Assembly (NCBI GenBank): GCA_964035575.1
Contig: OZ037907.1
Span: 310,001-374,000 of the forward strand
DNA from: Rhynchopus sp. YZ270_cl-10
Taxonomy: Eukaryota > Euglenozoa > Diplonemea > Diplonemida > Diplonemidae
Direction of reading: 5' to 3'
DNA: 64,000 bases
A program made the position numbers and the translations under genes. Under the pieces are notes generated by a model. It was not told the DNA's origin and made no database searches. It worked only from the letters and a program-made list of their open reading frames with translations. Shown here piece after piece: positions 61,978 to 64,000 of this stretch (its first letter is position 1; every line of letters begins with the position of its first letter).

Positions 61978-64000
61978 TCACCGCAGCGAGTTGCATGCGA
62001 GCTGCAAATCATACTCCGAACGCAGCTTATTGTCCGACAGCACTGTGCGCGCCTGTAGATATACGGTGTTACATTCCGACATGCAAAGTCCAAAATAAGT
62101 CTTTCAAAAAAATATATACAAATCCACATACCTCCCCGATGTCCTTAAACATCTTCTCATGATGCGGCCTCTGCTCCTCGCTCTTACATCTGTCGGGGTG
62201 GTATTTCAAGGCCAGCTCTTTGTACTTTTTCATGATTGCCGCGTTTGCTGCGTTTCTGTCTAGCCCCATTAGCTTATAGTAATTACTCGCACTGGTGTGG
62301 CTCGCTGCGCTTGGGAAATTATTCACGAAGTTGCTGCTGGTTGCGTTCGACCCTCCGCCTCCACCACCTCCACCACTTCCACCACCATTAAATGACGACC
62401 TCCTCGAAGCTCCAGCAGAGCTGGGTCGTGAACCTGCTGCAGACGAAGGTCTACTCGCACCCCTCGACGGCCCTCCTCCTCCACCGCCACTACAACCCTG
62501 CGTGGTAGAGTTCTGCGAGCCTTCAAATCCGGACCTGAGAAGCTCCTTCTTGCGCTGCACCTCTTTGAGCTCCTGTTGATAGGAGGGGTTCAGCTGCGCC
62601 GCTAATTCTAGGTCACGGAGCGCTGCATCGATGTTCCCCAAATCATGATGTGCGTGGGAACGACGTGCATAGGCCTTTACATTTGTACAGTCTTCGTTGA
62701 TTGCGGCGGTGCAGTCTTTTACTGCTTCCGCAGCATTTCCCATCATTAACAGCGCGGCTGCACGGTTGTTATATGTGACCGACTTCAATTTATGATTTGC
62801 GGGATCCAAATTAAGGCAGTTCGTATAGCTCTGATACGCATCCGTCCACTGCCCCGAACGGTAATGCGACGATGCCTCTCTGTTGTTTGATTCAAACGAA
62901 TTCACGAAACGGAGCAGCTGTGTTGCCTCTCTATGATCGGGTACGTGATGTAGCGCTTCCTTCAGACGCTGTGCTGCGGCAGAGACATAAAGATGCCCTG
63001 AAAAGAACGATGCCCTGCCCAACAACGCCAGCTGATCTGCGAGGACCATGGGGTTAACGGGAAGGAGGGTGACACTTTGGTTGGCGCAGGAGGAAAGGTA
63101 GGCCTTATTTGTTTCGTTCGTTGCCTCGATGTGACGTTGGGTCAGAGAGACGAGGTGGCCAAGCTCTACCCGAGACATTACCGGGTCTACGTAGGTAAGC
63201 GTCCACAGACGGAGTTGTTGCATTGCGTCTTCCTTCACTGCTTCTCCTGCAAGCTCCGCAGCGTGCAGTGCATCTGCCCATTTTGACTGATCTGCCGCGT
63301 TTCTGCATTGTTCCACGTACGTTACTGCCTGCAGATCCGCCTCAATCCGTTCTTCCATAGCAATTAGCTCCAAATCCTGTCTCTGTACGTTCTGTTGTTT
63401 GACCAACTGCAGTGCAGTCTGGTAGTACCGTCTCGCAGCTCTAGGCTGGCATTGGAGGAGCAGCGCTTTGCCGGCACGGAAATGAGCTTTTGCATAGTGT
63501 GGTCCAATGTTGATGGCGGTCTGGCAGTCCGCGAGGCAGCGGTCGAAGTAGCGGAGCATGAGGAAGGCGGCAGCACGGTTGCAGTGCAGGGCAACGTTGT
63601 GCGAGTCGTGCTCGAGGGCTTTGTTGTAGGACATCACAGCAACGGAGTAGCGGCCGCTCTGGTAGGCAGCGTTGCCCTCGGATTTGAGCTTCTGCACCAT
63701 GGCAACGATTTTTTGCTGTTCCTCTGCGTCCTTAGATTCGCTGGTCGCAGTCGACGGTGCGGAGGACGACGCAGCGGTGTTCAAAGACGCAGAGTTCCCG
63801 CTCGCAAGAGAGCTCTGGAACTTCTCCTTGGAGGAGAGCATATCAGTTTCAAAGGCAGTTTTGAAGCTGCTGATGTGCGAGGAGGTCAAGCTTTCTTGTG
63901 ACGAAGCGTCGTTAGACTTCTCAGAAGTGTTTGCGGCGGTAAATGACGCAGCCTTCTCGGGGGCAGTGTTGGCAGGGGGTTTGGTCTGTGTTTGGGGTTG
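61978..64000 (-). CDS. TPR-DnaJ co-chaperone, DNAJC7-like (5' end outside window)
   Basis: The last exon (61978-62052) and the long exon (62132 to the window edge) join across a 79-bp intron (donor GTATGT, acceptor CTACAG, phase 0). The frame is open to position 64000, so the N-terminus is missing. After a Ser/Ala-rich lead come TPR repeats (SEGNAAYQSGRYSVAVMSYN, NRAAAFLMLRYFDRCLADC, later SSHYRSGQWTDAYQSYTNCL). A Gly/Ser-rich linker follows, then a C-terminal J domain: NYYKLMGLDRNA, ALKYHPDR with the HPD motif, and KDIGE + ARTVLSDNKLRSEYD across the splice junction. The order TPR then J matches DNAJC7/TPR2, which passes clients between Hsp70 and Hsp90 in the cytosol. The J domain is complete only after splicing. 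Confidence 0.92.

Noticed and set aside
1-64000. Canonical tRNA or rRNA genes
   Set aside because: B-box-like motifs occur in family D, but I found no complete cloverleaf with D-, anticodon and T-arms in order, and no rRNA-like stretch.

Overview
The window is nuclear DNA of a flagellated single-celled eukaryote (protist). The evidence is: spliced genes with GTATG-type donors and CAG acceptors (several introns only 48-80 bp), cilium-associated and endomembrane genes (a CCDC148-like coiled coil, a methyltransferase with an RII/Dpy-30-like N-terminus, syntaxin-16, a Golgi GDP-sugar transporter, a PX protein), a mitochondrial Rsm22/METTL17 protein, and low-complexity DNA crowded with short repeats and homopolymer runs. 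I cannot name the lineage. One feature recalls kinetoplastids and their relatives: all ten recognisable host genes lie on the minus strand.

Layout (all genes minus): 1-1248 CCDC148-like (3' end outside the window); 2023-5073 Rsm22/METTL17; 5352-5822 decayed gene; 12241-14091 leucine-rich-repeat protein; 18892-19767 membrane tyrosine/dual-specificity phosphatase; 36494-37465 glutamine-rich protein (2 exons); 39137-40060 lysine-type methyltransferase; 42104-44569 syntaxin-16 (4 exons); 47640-49636 PX protein (3 exons); 54811-56602 GDP-mannose-type transporter (4 exons); 61978-64000 TPR-DnaJ co-chaperone (5' end outside). The only coding-like remains on the plus strand are mobile-element relics: a decayed Helitron (40200-41060) and a hAT-like fragment (60201-60686). 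The genes look like independent housekeeping functions, not a pathway.

The long gaps between genes (up to 16.7 kb) are built from repeats. There are tandem arrays (heptamer satellite 15756-16837; four 249-bp units 27697-28690; minisatellites near 1671, 15360 and 30834), many small terminal-inverted-repeat elements often flanked by TA, a 972-bp foldback element, and a Tc1/mariner copy nested inside another element. A striking class is very short hairpin repeats (about 30-45 bp, families A, C, D, M, E), each followed by a T-run when read on the gene-sense strand. Several share a GAGAGG-like loop, and every copy I found has the same orientation. They are the best candidate here for something undescribed. 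Assignments of the main protein families are firm; those of the small repeats rest on reading by eye.
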